Shown: positions 19,697 through 28,851 of the stretch, piece by piece
Layout of the letters: each line of letters begins with the position of its first letter
Numbering within the stretch: position 1 is the first letter of the stretch
Assembly: GCA_029212415.1 (NCBI GenBank)
Contig: JARGOF010000043.1
Location: forward strand, 1 to 48,426
DNA from: Rhizobiaceae bacterium
Lineage (GTDB): Bacteria; Pseudomonadota; Alphaproteobacteria; Rhizobiales; Rhizobiaceae
DNA length: 48,426 nucleotides
Reading direction: 5' to 3'
Notes under the pieces: model-generated
Database searches by the model: none
What the model saw: only the letters and a program-made list of their open reading frames with translations
What the model was told of the DNA's origin: nothing
Made by a program: the position numbers and the translations under genes

Positions 19697-20180
19697 GATT
19701 GGCCTGTCGAGTGGGATTCGATCCGGAGACGATGTGCGTTCCAAAAGATCGCATGGAGGAGGGGTCTGTGCAAATGTATATCGATTGGTCTACCTCGTGG
19801 CGCGCGCCTTGATCGCGTCCAGTCCATGGGGGCTGACTGTCTATAGATTAAGAACCATCTTCATCCGCGCAGACGTCCAATGTGAAGTCTGTGTCGTCGA
19901 ACATTGAGGAAAGGCTTCGGCAGGCGAACCTTCTGAGCGATACACCCTTGGTGATTGTCGCGGAGAAAATCCATATCAGCCCCCGCTATGATCCGTGAAT
20001 GTGTGATAATTCTATAAAGAAGCAGTTCATTTCCCCTTCTGCTATGTTGACGGCAGAAAAGGGATAGCGGGTGAAGACAAATCACCGTCGCCGTTTTTAT
20101 CCACAAAGTTGACGTGAGTGTTCCGTCACTCGACATTGCCTGCGAGAAGCCAGTACATTCAGTAGTGGGAGTGCAGTACT
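19697..20180. other. Divergent intergenic region
   Basis: About 480 bases separating the MmgE/PrpD gene from the proteasome-like gene. The frames present (for example minus strand 19861-20136) are not recognisable. It must hold two divergent promoters, but no operator palindrome was identified with confidence. Composition is mixed and the region could mark the edge of an inserted segment. Confidence 0.4.
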
Positions 20181-21278
20181 ATGACGCTAATTGGTCGACT
20201 GAGTTTCTCCGGGTTTCCGGTAATGTTCGGAGATATCCTTCTGTCGCGAACTAATCAAGACTACCCGCAGCCGATAAATCTGCCTGCGATGTCAGATGTC
20301 AACTCTATGCTCCCAGATGAAGCTTGGGGCTATGTCTCTGGCGTAACACAGAAGCTCAACATCATCGACAACAATTTTATGGTCGCTTGGGCTGGGAACT
20401 ATCTTCAGGCCCGTTTTGCCATCAGTCATTTGAAAAAGGCTATTCGAGCAGGTGCCGCAACGTCCGCCGACATCAAAACTGCGTTGAACGACATTGCACC
20501 AGAAATACAAGAAATCTCTTTGTTGGGCTTACTGGTGCGTCCCAATGGACAGCCAAACGGGGTTCATATCGCTAGCTTCGCCGTGGACGTCGAAACTTAT
20601 AACATCAATGACGTAGACGTTCGGCTCGCGGGGACTGGGCAATGGCATGTGAAAGAATTGTTACCCCATGCCATACAGCGTAATGATCAAATTCCATTAA
20701 TTGAGCAGGCAATAAACTCAAGCATTGCCCTGAGCGGTGCCCTGATCGGTCGAGAGATGGACACTGCTTCCAACCTTGCGCAAATGTGGGGTGGGGCAAT
20801 CGAAATTGGTTTCGTCGCGAATGGCAGACTTCAGAAATTGGATCGTGTACTCCACATACAGTCCCGTGTTGTACATATGGGCGACGGTGTGGTTGAATTC
20901 CAGTTCTGGCCCAAACTTACACATTATCGCTATCTCGAACAGTACCTGCTCATCTCAACCATTGAATTGTTCGAGCAGGGGCAGCCCAAATTAGAGCGTT
21001 ACTTAGTCAGCCCAATGATTCGCAACTCTCCACCCACAATCGAAAAAGATAGTCAATATCATTTAGATTTCGCCTACGATTATGTTTGTTGTTATACTTC
21101 GTTTGAAGACGGCATTTCAGATAGTGGTTATGAAGTGTTGGTGATCAGGAGTGCACAAAACGAACTTACTGTGGTCCGAGAAGGCGATAATATTCTCATT
21201 CAATGGGAACCTGCCTTCATTAAACGGATAATTGACAGCACCCGAAATAGCCTCAAAGAGGGATATAGATACGATTGA
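20181..21278 (+). CDS. Proteasome-fold-like (Ntn-hydrolase) protein, undescribed family
   Basis: A 365-residue protein with no signal peptide. The N-terminus reads Met-Thr-Leu-Ile-Gly, so methionine removal would expose Thr as residue 1. Counting from it, Asp falls at position 17 in a hydrophobic strand (FPVMFGDILLS), as Thr1 and Asp17 do in proteasome beta subunits and HslV. A Lys follows in VTQKLNIIDNNFMVAWAG (Met-based Lys58), matching the K-L-x-x-I-D...AG pattern around catalytic Lys33 of beta subunits, with about 24 extra residues between strands. The following helix and LLGLLVRP strand also suit the fold. Residues beyond about 230 form an extension not seen in HslV. A GGGAG site precedes the ATG. 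No ATPase partner is adjacent. Fold and catalysis are inference from this pattern; it could be a self-processing amidase or an inactive homologue. Confidence 0.6.
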   Translation: MTLIGRLSFSGFPVMFGDILLSRTNQDYPQPINLPAMSDVNSMLPDEAWGYVSGVTQKLNIIDNNFMVAWAGNYLQARFAISHLKKAIRAGAATSADIKTALNDIAPEIQEISLLGLLVRPNGQPNGVHIASFAVDVETYNINDVDVRLAGTGQWHVKELLPHAIQRNDQIPLIEQAINSSIALSGALIGREMDTASNLAQMWGGAIEIGFVANGRLQKLDRVLHIQSRVVHMGDGVVEFQFWPKLTHYRYLEQYLLISTIELFEQGQPKLERYLVSPMIRNSPPTIEKDSQYHLDFAYDYVCCYTSFEDGISDSGYEVLVIRSAQNELTVVREGDNILIQWEPAFIKRIIDSTRNSLKEGYRYD

Positions 21279-21611
21279 TATAAGCGTATGTTCAGATCAA
21301 ATGGACCAAAATCATCTCTTTTTGTGCTAGGTTATACGTAAAACCATTTAATAAACTGAGGCGGCTTATAACGCGATGAAATCATGCCGGATATTGGTTT
21401 TTTACTAAAAATTCGATCAAAATTGACAGACACGAGCCTGTCTTCATTGCGCGGTAGCAAGGAGTTCTGCGGCCACATCTGCTTTTCAATTTTGATTGTT
21501 GTTTGTGTTGTCGACTAATGGACCTCGCCTATCGAACGCAGCACGAATAATCGGCCAGATAGTTTAAGCCGTTCAGCCGTGGCCAAGGTGTTCTCAAATG
21601 AGTGTTTCAAA
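21279..21611. other. Intergenic region between the proteasome-like gene and tRNA-Leu
   Basis: About 330 A+T-richer bases with no recognised gene, RNA or hairpin terminator. Because it lies against the 3' end of a tRNA gene it was inspected for an integrase or a duplicated tRNA end; none was seen. Confidence 0.4.
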
Positions 21612-21698
21612 TGGTGCCCCCTGCCGGACTTGAACCGGCAAACCCATTCGGGTGACAGATTTTAAGTCTGTTGCGTATACCAATTTCGCCAAGGGGGC
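21612..21698 (-). tRNA. tRNA-Leu (anticodon TAA)
   Basis: Class II tRNA of 87 bases with encoded CCA at 21612-21614. The acceptor stem GCCCCCT pairs perfectly with AGGGGGC. The anticodon arm has stem ACAGA/TCTGT and loop CTTAAAA, giving anticodon TAA. A long variable arm and the GGTTCAAGTCC T-arm are present. Confidence 0.96.
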
Positions 21699-22018
21699 AC
21701 GCGTGCCTACTGGTAATTATCCATCACAGGATTGCAACCCCTGTTGTCTTTCGCCGGCATTTTTCATTGAATTTCCAGCGGACCATTGTTGCAAGGTGCA
21801 AAATGTGCAAATCCCATCGCAGGAAAAAGGACCTGACGATAAAACGGTCTCCGGTCAATAATTTGCAGGATAATTCAGCCGCCGCAAAGCGATAGGGGCC
21901 GATCCCGCTCTGGTCTTGGTGCGGTTGGCGTGATTCGCGATCGTCTGTCCTGGCGGATATGCCTTGGATGCGAGGCTTTCGGCATCGCCGCACTGATAAC
22001 TGAAATGGAAAACATGAC
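21699..22018. other. Intergenic region upstream of ilvA
   Basis: About 320 bases that should hold the divergent promoters for tRNA-Leu and ilvA. Open frames on the minus strand here run antisense into ilvA and have no recognisable domain. No leader peptide rich in branched-chain residues and no attenuator hairpin were seen. Confidence 0.4.
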
Positions 22019-23266
22019 ATGAATAATGCCGTTGACGATGCCAGGGACGCAATGCGGGAATTGTTTGCGCCGACGCCGCTGCAATACAATGATTTTCTCA
22101 GCGGCAAATATGGTGCGAACGTCTATCTCAAACGTGAAGACCTGACCCTGGTGCGATCCTACAAGATTCGCGGTGCGTTCAATTTCTTTCGCAAGGCGCT
22201 GCGTGTGGATCAACCGCCGCAGCGGTTTGTCTGTGCCTCTGCCGGCAATCACGCGCAGGGTTTTGCCTATGTATGCCGGCACTTCGAGAAACCCGGCGTG
22301 GTCTATATGCCCGTGACAACACCGCCGCAAAAAATTGCAAAAACCAAGGCCTTTGGTGGCGCCTTCATTGAGGTGCGGCTGGTCGGCGACATTTTTGACG
22401 AATGTTATGATGCTGCCAAGGCCTATGCAGAAAGCGATGGGGCGATGATGGTGCCGCCCTTCGATCACGCGGATATTATTGAAGGGCAGGCCACTGTTGC
22501 ATCGGAAATCGTCGCTCAATTGCCTAAGGGTGCGCATGCGGACCTGATGATCATTCCGGTCGGTGGTGGCGGGCTGTCGGCCGGCATGACCACCTATCTG
22601 CGCGATCAATATCCCAGCCAGGCCTTCCTGTTTTGTGAACCGGCGGGTGCGCCGAGCCTGAAGGAAAGCCTGAAGGCCGGGCACCGGGTAAAGCTGAAGC
22701 AGGTCGACAATTTTGTCGATGGCGCAGCTGTTGCCGAGATCGGGGCGCAGAATTTTGAAGCCCTGAAGCATTTTAGTGCAGATCAGGTCATGCTGATCGC
22801 GGAAAATGCTGTTTGTGTGACCATTACGGAATTGCTCAATATTGAAGGCATTGTGCTCGAACCGGCCGGGGCGCTGGCCATTGCAGCACTTGAGGAGATC
22901 GGCAAAAGCGCGCTGGCTGGCAAGACCGTTGTGGTTATCGTCTCGGGTGGAAATTTCGACTTCGAAAGGCTGCCGGACGTCAAGGAACGGGCCATGCGCC
23001 ATCTGGGCCTGAAAAAATATTTTGTCTTGAGACTGGCGCAACGGCCGGGTGCATTGAAGGATTTCCTCAACATGCTCGGGCCGGAGGATGATATTGCGCG
23101 GTTTGAATATCTGAAGAAGTCGGCGCGCAACTTCGGCTCCATCCTGATTGGAATCGAGACGCGGAATTCCAACAATTTTGATCGTCTGACAAAGGCATTC
23201 GATGATGCGGGTTTGCGTTACGAGGATATTACCGATAATGAGATTCTCGCCAGTCTGATTATCTGA
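22019..23266 (+). CDS. ilvA: Threonine ammonia-lyase (threonine dehydratase) IlvA
   Basis: PLP enzyme of 415 residues that deaminates threonine to 2-oxobutanoate, the first step of isoleucine synthesis. The PLP lysine is Lys49 in the SYKIRGAF motif, the SAGNHAQG substrate loop lies at about 74-81, and the glycine-rich phosphate loop is VGGGGLSAG at about 181-189. The C-terminal part (about 335-415) is a single ACT-like domain, as in the shorter, B. subtilis-type IlvA. The ATG at 22019 has GGAAA upstream. A second branched-chain gene, ilvD, lies about 24 kb away and is not in the same operon. Confidence 0.94.
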   Translation: MNNAVDDARDAMRELFAPTPLQYNDFLSGKYGANVYLKREDLTLVRSYKIRGAFNFFRKALRVDQPPQRFVCASAGNHAQGFAYVCRHFEKPGVVYMPVTTPPQKIAKTKAFGGAFIEVRLVGDIFDECYDAAKAYAESDGAMMVPPFDHADIIEGQATVASEIVAQLPKGAHADLMIIPVGGGGLSAGMTTYLRDQYPSQAFLFCEPAGAPSLKESLKAGHRVKLKQVDNFVDGAAVAEIGAQNFEALKHFSADQVMLIAENAVCVTITELLNIEGIVLEPAGALAIAALEEIGKSALAGKTVVVIVSGGNFDFERLPDVKERAMRHLGLKKYFVLRLAQRPGALKDFLNMLGPEDDIARFEYLKKSARNFGSILIGIETRNSNNFDRLTKAFDDAGLRYEDITDNEILASLII

Positions 23267-23432
23267 ATGCCCGGACTTTCATCATTTCGGTTAGCGATAT
23301 TCAATCGGCGGGGATTTGGGGGATGCGATGTCTGGTGTTGAAAAAACAATGGTTCGTCTGACTGCGGGCGCAGTCTCACACTTTCGGACCGATCGCGGAT
23401 CGGCAACCCGAATGACGAAAGACGGTGTCTGA

Positions 23433-24626
23433 ATGGCCGGTATTGCAGCGCTTGTCACAGCCTATATTTTTTCCCAGTTCTACCGGTCTTTTCTGGCAGT
23501 ACTGACGCCGATACTGGGCTCCGAACTGGGGGCGGACAAGGCGGATCTGTCGCTTGCTTCCGGCGCTTGGTTTCTGACATTTGCGCTGATGCAATTTGTC
23601 GTTGGCGTTGCGCTCGACCGCTTCGGTCCCAAAAGAACTGCGACCATCATATTCGGTCTTGGTGCTGGTGGCGGTGCCTTTCTGTTTGCAGCAGCGACCT
23701 CACCAACAGCTATCATCATCGCCATGGGCTTGATCGGCATCGGCTGTTCGCCTGTCTTGATGGCCGCATTTTTCCTTTTTGCCCGGCGTTTTGCATCGGC
23801 GCGATTTGCCATCCTGTCATCGTGGTTTGTGGCCCTTGGGACAGCAGGCAACGTTATTGGCGCCAAGCCGCTGGCGATCGCCGTGGACCTCGTCGGCTGG
23901 CGGGAAACCATGACCGGTCTGGGGGTTGTCACCTTGCTGACAGCGGCAGCCATTTTCTGGCTGGTCAAGGATCCTCCTGTTGAAAAGAGTCAGGGGAAAG
24001 ATGCAGGCTTTTCCGGCTATTTCGCATTGCTGAAAATCCCGGCCCTGTGGTTCGTCATACCGCTGATTGCCATCAATTATGCGCCTTCGGCCGGCATACG
24101 CGGTCTTTGGGTTGGCCCCTATCTGTCCGATGTCTACGGCGCCTCGACGCAGATCATCGGCAATGTTTCGCTGTTCATGGCCATATCAATGATCATAGGA
24201 GCCTTCCTCTACGGGCCGATGGACACGCTGTTTGGTACCCGCAAATGGGTGGCGTTTTTCGGCAATCTTTGTGGCATGCTGGCGCTGCTCGTGCTTGCCA
24301 CATTCCCGATACAGCCGCTCTGGCAGGTGACCATCCTGTTGTTTGCCATTGGCCTGTTCGGTTCGAGCTACGGCGTTCTGGCGGCCCATGCGCGCTCATT
24401 CTTTCCCGTTCACCTCACCGGCAGGGGGGTGACACTGATGAACTTTTTCACCATTGGCGGGGTCGGGCTGGTGCAATTTGTGATGGGGCAGGCGGCGGAT
24501 TCCAACTTCAATCCGGTGCAACCGGAGCAGACATTCAGTCTGCTGTTTTATGTCTATGCGGCACTGACCGGTGCGGCATTGCTCATCTATTATTTCTCAG
24601 CTGACAGCAAGCCCGGGGAAAATTGA
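23433..24626 (+). CDS. MFS transporter
   Basis: Inner-membrane transporter of 397 residues with about 12 hydrophobic segments. Motif A is present between helices 2 and 3 as VALDRFGPKR, and the first half contains the GIGCSPVLMA helix and FALFARRF-like loop often seen in nitrate/carboxylate-type MFS porters. The ATG has no strong ribosome site. It is convergent with the following hydrolase gene, whose stop is only about 40 bases away. The substrate is unknown. Confidence 0.85.
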   Translation: MAGIAALVTAYIFSQFYRSFLAVLTPILGSELGADKADLSLASGAWFLTFALMQFVVGVALDRFGPKRTATIIFGLGAGGGAFLFAAATSPTAIIIAMGLIGIGCSPVLMAAFFLFARRFASARFAILSSWFVALGTAGNVIGAKPLAIAVDLVGWRETMTGLGVVTLLTAAAIFWLVKDPPVEKSQGKDAGFSGYFALLKIPALWFVIPLIAINYAPSAGIRGLWVGPYLSDVYGASTQIIGNVSLFMAISMIIGAFLYGPMDTLFGTRKWVAFFGNLCGMLALLVLATFPIQPLWQVTILLFAIGLFGSSYGVLAAHARSFFPVHLTGRGVTLMNFFTIGGVGLVQFVMGQAADSNFNPVQPEQTFSLLFYVYAALTGAALLIYYFSADSKPGEN

Positions 24627-24665
24627 TGCGGACCATCTTGAAATGGTTTCACCCAGGAGATGGCG

Positions 24666-25649
24666 CTAAAGCCCGTTTATCCAGTCGGTGATGAGCGTTG
24701 CTATTTCCTCGGTCGTGGAAGGTGACATGGCGTCACCAGCGATCACGTGATGATTGGGATCGCCGCTGTTTTCAATCAGCACAGTCTCGGTCTTTGCACC
24801 CCATTTTTCCGCAATTGTTTTGGTGATGTCCGGGCGCACCACTGCGTCCATTTGGGAATAGATGAAGAGGGCCGGTATCTGGATATTGTGGATTTCGGCC
24901 TTGTTGGACAGTTTCACCAATTCGGCCATCGGCAGCAATGCGCTGCTGGGGTATTCATGGGTCCAATTGTGCCGATGCAGCTCATTGGCCGGTTCAAACG
25001 CGTATCGTTTTCCAGCGATCAGTTCGACGAGTTGCCTGGCCCAGGGCATCGTCAGCATTGAAGCTCCAAACCCCTGCACGCCGTAATTCGGCGAAATGTT
25101 CACCACACCAACCACATCGGCAGCCAGTCTGGGTTTGGCAGCAACCCAGGTCGTCAGCGTTCCGCCGGTGGACATGCCGATGAGGATGACCTTCTCGCCA
25201 ATCCTGCGTCCGATCTCGATGGCCTCGGCAATATCGTTGAGCCACCCCTGCACAGTCGCTTCGCCCATGGCATCGCCGGTTCGCCCGTGGCCCTGGAGCC
25301 GGGTGTAATAGAGATTGGCGCCGAGGTTGGCGGCAATGATATCCGGGAGCGGGCGCACCTCTCCGGAAGAGGCTGAAAAGCCGTGCACATAGACGATCGA
25401 CAGCGGGGTTTTTGCCTTGGAGTTCGGATAGGCCCAGACGATCTGCTTTTGCAATCCCGATCGAATGTCGTCGAATTTTTCTTCCTGACGGGCAAGATAG
25501 GCGTCGATATCATCGCCGATTGCTGCGCCATTGAAGACAATTTTTGTATTCACCGGTGTGCGCGGTCCCATGAAGAATGCAATGGCGCCCGCTACGATCA
25601 AGGCAACAAGAGCATAGAAAACGAGGGTCATCTTGGATCGTCTGGCCAT
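24666..25649 (-). CDS. Membrane-anchored alpha/beta hydrolase (serine hydrolase)
   Basis: 327 residues. An N-terminal hydrophobic segment (about 8-28) after MARRSK suggests a membrane anchor with the enzyme in the periplasm. The alpha/beta hydrolase core shows HGFS at 89-92 (oxyanion side), the nucleophile elbow GMSTGG at 158-163 with Ser160, a probable acid in YSQMDAVVRPD and a probable His in GDPNHH. This places it near the serine aminopeptidase/lysophospholipase (Hydrolase_4) group. A GGAG site precedes the ATG. The natural ester substrate is unknown. Confidence 0.85.
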   Translation of the reverse strand: MARRSKMTLVFYALVALIVAGAIAFFMGPRTPVNTKIVFNGAAIGDDIDAYLARQEEKFDDIRSGLQKQIVWAYPNSKAKTPLSIVYVHGFSASSGEVRPLPDIIAANLGANLYYTRLQGHGRTGDAMGEATVQGWLNDIAEAIEIGRRIGEKVILIGMSTGGTLTTWVAAKPRLAADVVGVVNISPNYGVQGFGASMLTMPWARQLVELIAGKRYAFEPANELHRHNWTHEYPSSALLPMAELVKLSNKAEIHNIQIPALFIYSQMDAVVRPDITKTIAEKWGAKTETVLIENSGDPNHHVIAGDAMSPSTTEEIATLITDWINGL

Positions 25650-25701
25650 GATTTTCTCCGGGGTTTGTTATGGCATTCAACAGCGCGGCTGAGGCCGCTC
25701 G

Positions 25702-26172
25702 TCAATGCAGGTCCACAGCAATATTCGGGCGGTCTATTACCTCACGCAGTGCGAAGGATGAATTGATACGCACCACATGGGGCAGGGCGGAAAGCCATTC
25801 CTTGTGAATGCGTTCATAATCCTGCAGGTCCCGGGCGGCAATGCGCAGCAGGTAATCATATTCGCCGGACATCAGGTAGCATACCATCACATTCGGACAG
25901 CGTTTGACGGCTGCCTCAAATTCGCGGAGTATTTTTTCATACTGGCCGGATAGCGAAATGTGGACGACTGCCGTCATGGAATAATTCAGCGCCCGATTGG
26001 ACAGCCGGGCATGATAACCCTTTACGATGCCTGATTTCTCCAGAATATCGAGCCTTCGCGAACAGGCGGAGGCTGACAGTCCAACCCGTTCCGCAAGGTT
26101 GGCATTGGATATCCGACCGTCCTCCTGAAGGGTGTTCAAAATGGCGATATCAATGGCATCCAGCTTGTCCAT
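25702..26172 (-). CDS. Lrp/AsnC-family transcriptional regulator
   Basis: A 156-residue regulator with an N-terminal winged HTH (about 5-60; IDIAILNTLQEDGRISNANL and the recognition helix near SACSRR) and a C-terminal RAM ligand-binding domain (about 70-148, containing the GEYDYLLRI strand). It is transcribed divergently from alanine dehydrogenase, the classic arrangement for an AldR-type activator that responds to alanine or another amino acid. The regulatory link is inferred from position. Confidence 0.92.
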   Translation of the reverse strand: MDKLDAIDIAILNTLQEDGRISNANLAERVGLSASACSRRLDILEKSGIVKGYHARLSNRALNYSMTAVVHISLSGQYEKILREFEAAVKRCPNVMVCYLMSGEYDYLLRIAARDLQDYERIHKEWLSALPHVVRINSSFALREVIDRPNIAVDLH

Positions 26173-26202
26173 TGGTGGTTTCTTCCAATATTTTATAGTT
26201 CA

Positions 26203-26253
26203 CGCAAGGATAGTTGAAAAAACCAGCCGTTGCAAACAATCTTCGCAAGGACA
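26203..26253. promoter_or_regulatory. Candidate regulator-binding repeats between lrp and ald
   Basis: The 10-base direct repeats CGCAAGGATA (26203) and CGCAAGGACA (26244) lie 41 bases apart, close to four helical turns. A TTGC-N11-GCAA inverted repeat (26230-26248) overlaps the second. Lrp/AsnC proteins bind phased degenerate sites, so these are plausible operators for the divergent lrp-ald pair. The consensus was not verified. Confidence 0.35.
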
Positions 26254-26328
26254 TTTCATATCTGCTGTGGTGAAATATTGGTCGATGAAAGCGCCTGTCG
26301 GTGCGACGAACCCATTGAAGGAACGCAG

Positions 26329-27447
26329 ATGCGAGTCGGTTGCCCAAAGGAAATCAAGAACAATGAATACCGTGTCGGACTGACACCAGGTTCGGTGCGC
26401 GAATATGTGGCGCATGGTCATGATGTCATCATTGAAACCAATGCAGGTCTCGGCATTGATGCCGATGACGGTGCCTACCAGGCAGCCGGTGCAAAGGTTG
26501 TCGGCAGCGCACGGGATGTTTTTGAACAGTCGGACATGATCGTCAAGGTCAAGGAGCCGCAGCCGTCGGAATGGGCGATGTTGCGCGAAGGCCAGTTGCT
26601 CTACACCTATCTGCATCTGGCTCCTGATCCAGCCCAGACCAAGGGTCTGATCGAATCGGGTTGCACAGCGATCGCCTATGAAACCGTAAGCGATGAGCAT
26701 GGCGGTCTGCCGCTGCTGGCGCCGATGTCGGAAGTGGCCGGACGTCTGGCTATTCAGGCCGGTGCGACCGCATTGCAGAAGATCAATGGCGGCCGCGGCG
26801 TTCTGCTGGGCGGTGTGCCCGGAGTTCTGCCGGGCAAGGTAACGATCATCGGTGGCGGTGTTGTCGGCCTCAATGCGGCCAAGATGGCCGTTGGACTTGG
26901 CGCAGATGTCACGATCCTGGATCGTTCCATTCCACGGCTTCGTCAGCTGGATGATATTTTCAACGGACGTGTTCATACGCGGTTTTCGACCATCGAAGCG
27001 CTTGAGGATGAGGTTTTCTCCGCGGATGTGGTTGTTGGTGCCGTTCTGATTGCCGGTGCGGCGGCGCCCAAGCTGGTCACCCGCGAAATGCTCACCGGCA
27101 TGAAAAAGGGTGCTGTCATTGTCGATGTTGCCATCGATCAGGGCGGTTGTTTTGAAACGTCACACGCAACAACCCATTCCGACCCGACCTTTGAGGTCGA
27201 AGGCATCATCCATTATTGTGTGGCCAATATGCCGGGTGCCGTTCCGGTGACGTCAGCCCATGCGCTGAACAATGCGACGCTTTATTACGGCCTGCAATTG
27301 GCGGACAAGGGCCTGGAAGCCATTGCCGAGAATCGCCATCTTCGCGCCGGCCTGAATGTGCACCGTGGCCGTATCACCAGCAAACCGGTGGCGGAAGCTC
27401 TCGGCTATGAATTGGCCGAACCGCTCGCCGTTCTCAAATCCGCCTGA
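26329..27447 (+). CDS. ald: Alanine dehydrogenase Ald
   Basis: NAD-dependent enzyme of 372 residues that interconverts L-alanine with pyruvate and ammonia. Substrate residues Arg15, Lys75 (VKVKEP) and His96 (YLHLAPD) are in place, and the Rossmann motif is [20 protein letters not shown] near 168-187. The frame is open upstream to 26230, but the ATG at 26329 has an AGGA site and gives the standard N-terminus [10 protein letters not shown]. The divergent Lrp regulator probably controls it. A strong terminator follows. Confidence 0.96.
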   Translation: MRVGCPKEIKNNEYRVGLTPGSVREYVAHGHDVIIETNAGLGIDADDGAYQAAGAKVVGSARDVFEQSDMIVKVKEPQPSEWAMLREGQLLYTYLHLAPDPAQTKGLIESGCTAIAYETVSDEHGGLPLLAPMSEVAGRLAIQAGATALQKINGGRGVLLGGVPGVLPGKVTIIGGGVVGLNAAKMAVGLGADVTILDRSIPRLRQLDDIFNGRVHTRFSTIEALEDEVFSADVVVGAVLIAGAAAPKLVTREMLTGMKKGAVIVDVAIDQGGCFETSHATTHSDPTFEVEGIIHYCVANMPGAVPVTSAHALNNATLYYGLQLADKGLEAIAENRHLRAGLNVHRGRITSKPVAEALGYELAEPLAVLKSA

Positions 27448-27479
27448 TCAGGCTGTCTTGAGCCAATATCTTGCACCTG

Positions 27480-27520
27480 AAAAACCGCGCTGCAGCAAAG
27501 GCAGCGCGGTTTTTCATTTT
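27480..27520. terminator. Bidirectional intrinsic terminator between ald and the OmpA-like gene
   Basis: A perfect 14-base-pair stem (27480-27493 with 27501-27514) with a 7-base loop; the distal stem ends in T5 and continues CATTTT. The complementary A run makes it serve the minus-strand OmpA-like gene as well. Confidence 0.88.
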
Positions 27521-27534
27521 GATCATGCAACGCT

Positions 27535-28164
27535 CTAACGGTATGCAATATCGGTAATACGGCGCAGCGTGACCCGGCGATTGCGCCATTCTTCATAGGG
27601 GGTGGGCACGAGCAGGTCTTCTTCGCCATAGCCAACGGTTTCAAGGGCATGATGGGGAACACCATAGTAACCCACCAGGACTGCGCGCAGCGAATTTGCC
27701 CGCTGCTCGGAAAGAAGCATATTGTTCCAATCGGAACCCACGGCATCCGTATGACCTTCAATCAGAAACAGCTCACCACGGTTGCGGCGCAGAATACGCT
27801 TCATGGCATCGGCAATCTGCTCCACCTTCCAAAGTTCTCCGTCAGGTATACGGGCTGATGCAAAGGCGAAGTTCAATGATTGTATTTCGATGGACGGTGC
27901 ATTGTGGCGCAAGGACTTGCGGCGCTTGATTTCCTGAATGCTGTTTTTCTGTGACGGTTTGATCCGTTTGATTGTCGGTGCGCTCAGGCTTTTTTCGATT
28001 GAAAGCGCTGATGGCGCATTCTTGCTGAACGTGTCGGTTGCAGCACGTATCGCTTTTGGCATGTGCTTCTTTTGAGGAGCCCATTTTTCAATCTGTTCAG
28101 CTTTGGCCGCGACGGGCAGGGCTAAAGCGGCGCCAATGGCTGTCAGAAAAGTGCGGCGGTGCAT
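27535..28164 (-). CDS. OmpA-family C-terminal domain protein
   Basis: 209 residues. A twin-arginine-like signal (HRRTFLTAIGAALALPVAAKA, about residues 2-22) directs export. A basic linker leads to an OmpA-like peptidoglycan-binding domain (about 105-205) with the core EGHTDAVGSDWNNMLLSEQR and a terminal NRRVTLRRI. It has no beta-barrel domain, so it is probably a periplasmic peptidoglycan-associated protein. The ATG at 28164 has an AAGGGAAA site; a second ATG at 28185 lacks one. Confidence 0.85.
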   Translation of the reverse strand: MHRRTFLTAIGAALALPVAAKAEQIEKWAPQKKHMPKAIRAATDTFSKNAPSALSIEKSLSAPTIKRIKPSQKNSIQEIKRRKSLRHNAPSIEIQSLNFAFASARIPDGELWKVEQIADAMKRILRRNRGELFLIEGHTDAVGSDWNNMLLSEQRANSLRAVLVGYYGVPHHALETVGYGEEDLLVPTPYEEWRNRRVTLRRITDIAYR

Positions 28165-28287
28165 GGTCAGTTTCCCTTTCATCATCGAACCGGCTCAATG
28201 GCGGGTTCCTTGGTCGATGGGGAAACAATAGACAGGCGTGGCTGAAGCGGGGATGAACAGCCCATTCATCAAGCAGGAGTTTTGGGC

Positions 28288-28851
28288 TCAGCACATTTTG
28301 ATCAGGCGCAGCAGATCAGCATCGCCAAGCGGGTGGATGAATGTCTCGCTTTGGCCGATCGGAGAAAATCCGAACTTCTGATATAGCGGCAGGGCGGCGC
28401 TGTGGTCCAATGTGCATGTATTGACCGTGACCCGAAGCGGGTCGCTATCCCAGGCCGCGTCCAGTGCCTGGGCCAGAAACCAGCGGCCCAATCCGCGTCC
28501 CTTGGCATGATCCATCAAACCGAAATATTCCAGATTGACTGTTTTGGAGTCTGTTTTGCACAATTCGAAGAAACCGGCCGGCGCTCCATTGAGGTAGAGC
28601 ACGTGGACAGAAGCCTCAGGCGCATGGATGATCTTTTCCAAAGCATCGTCATCGAGACGAAGGCGGGCGACCCAGTGCAGCTCTCTGCCGGTGTGAAATT
28701 GCAGATAGCGGTAAAAGTGCAGCGGTATTTCTGAAACGCGCATCAAGGCCGCATGCTGATTGACCGGCATCGGATAAAACAGTTTCGGTCGGTGCAATTG
28801 CTCAAGATAGGTGACCACGGTCTTGATGGGAGGAGGTGCCTTGGCCATCAT
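28288..28851 (-). CDS. GNAT family N-acetyltransferase
   Basis: 187-residue protein with a GNAT core. The acetyl-CoA motif A reads MDHAKGRGLGRWFLAQAL at about 118-135, and the following strand carries NTCTLDHSAALPLYQKFGF, typical of the family. The ATGA overlap with the sseA stop suggests translational coupling within the cysK-alaX-sseA cluster. The acceptor substrate is not known; a role in sulfur or amino-acid metabolism is a guess from context. Confidence 0.85.
   Translation of the reverse strand: MMAKAPPPIKTVVTYLEQLHRPKLFYPMPVNQHAALMRVSEIPLHFYRYLQFHTGRELHWVARLRLDDDALEKIIHAPEASVHVLYLNGAPAGFFELCKTDSKTVNLEYFGLMDHAKGRGLGRWFLAQALDAAWDSDPLRVTVNTCTLDHSAALPLYQKFGFSPIGQSETFIHPLGDADLLRLIKMC

Noticed and set aside
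21724-22107. Minus-strand open frame of 127 codons overlapping ilvA.
   Set aside because: It is antisense to the well-supported start of ilvA and has no recognisable domain.
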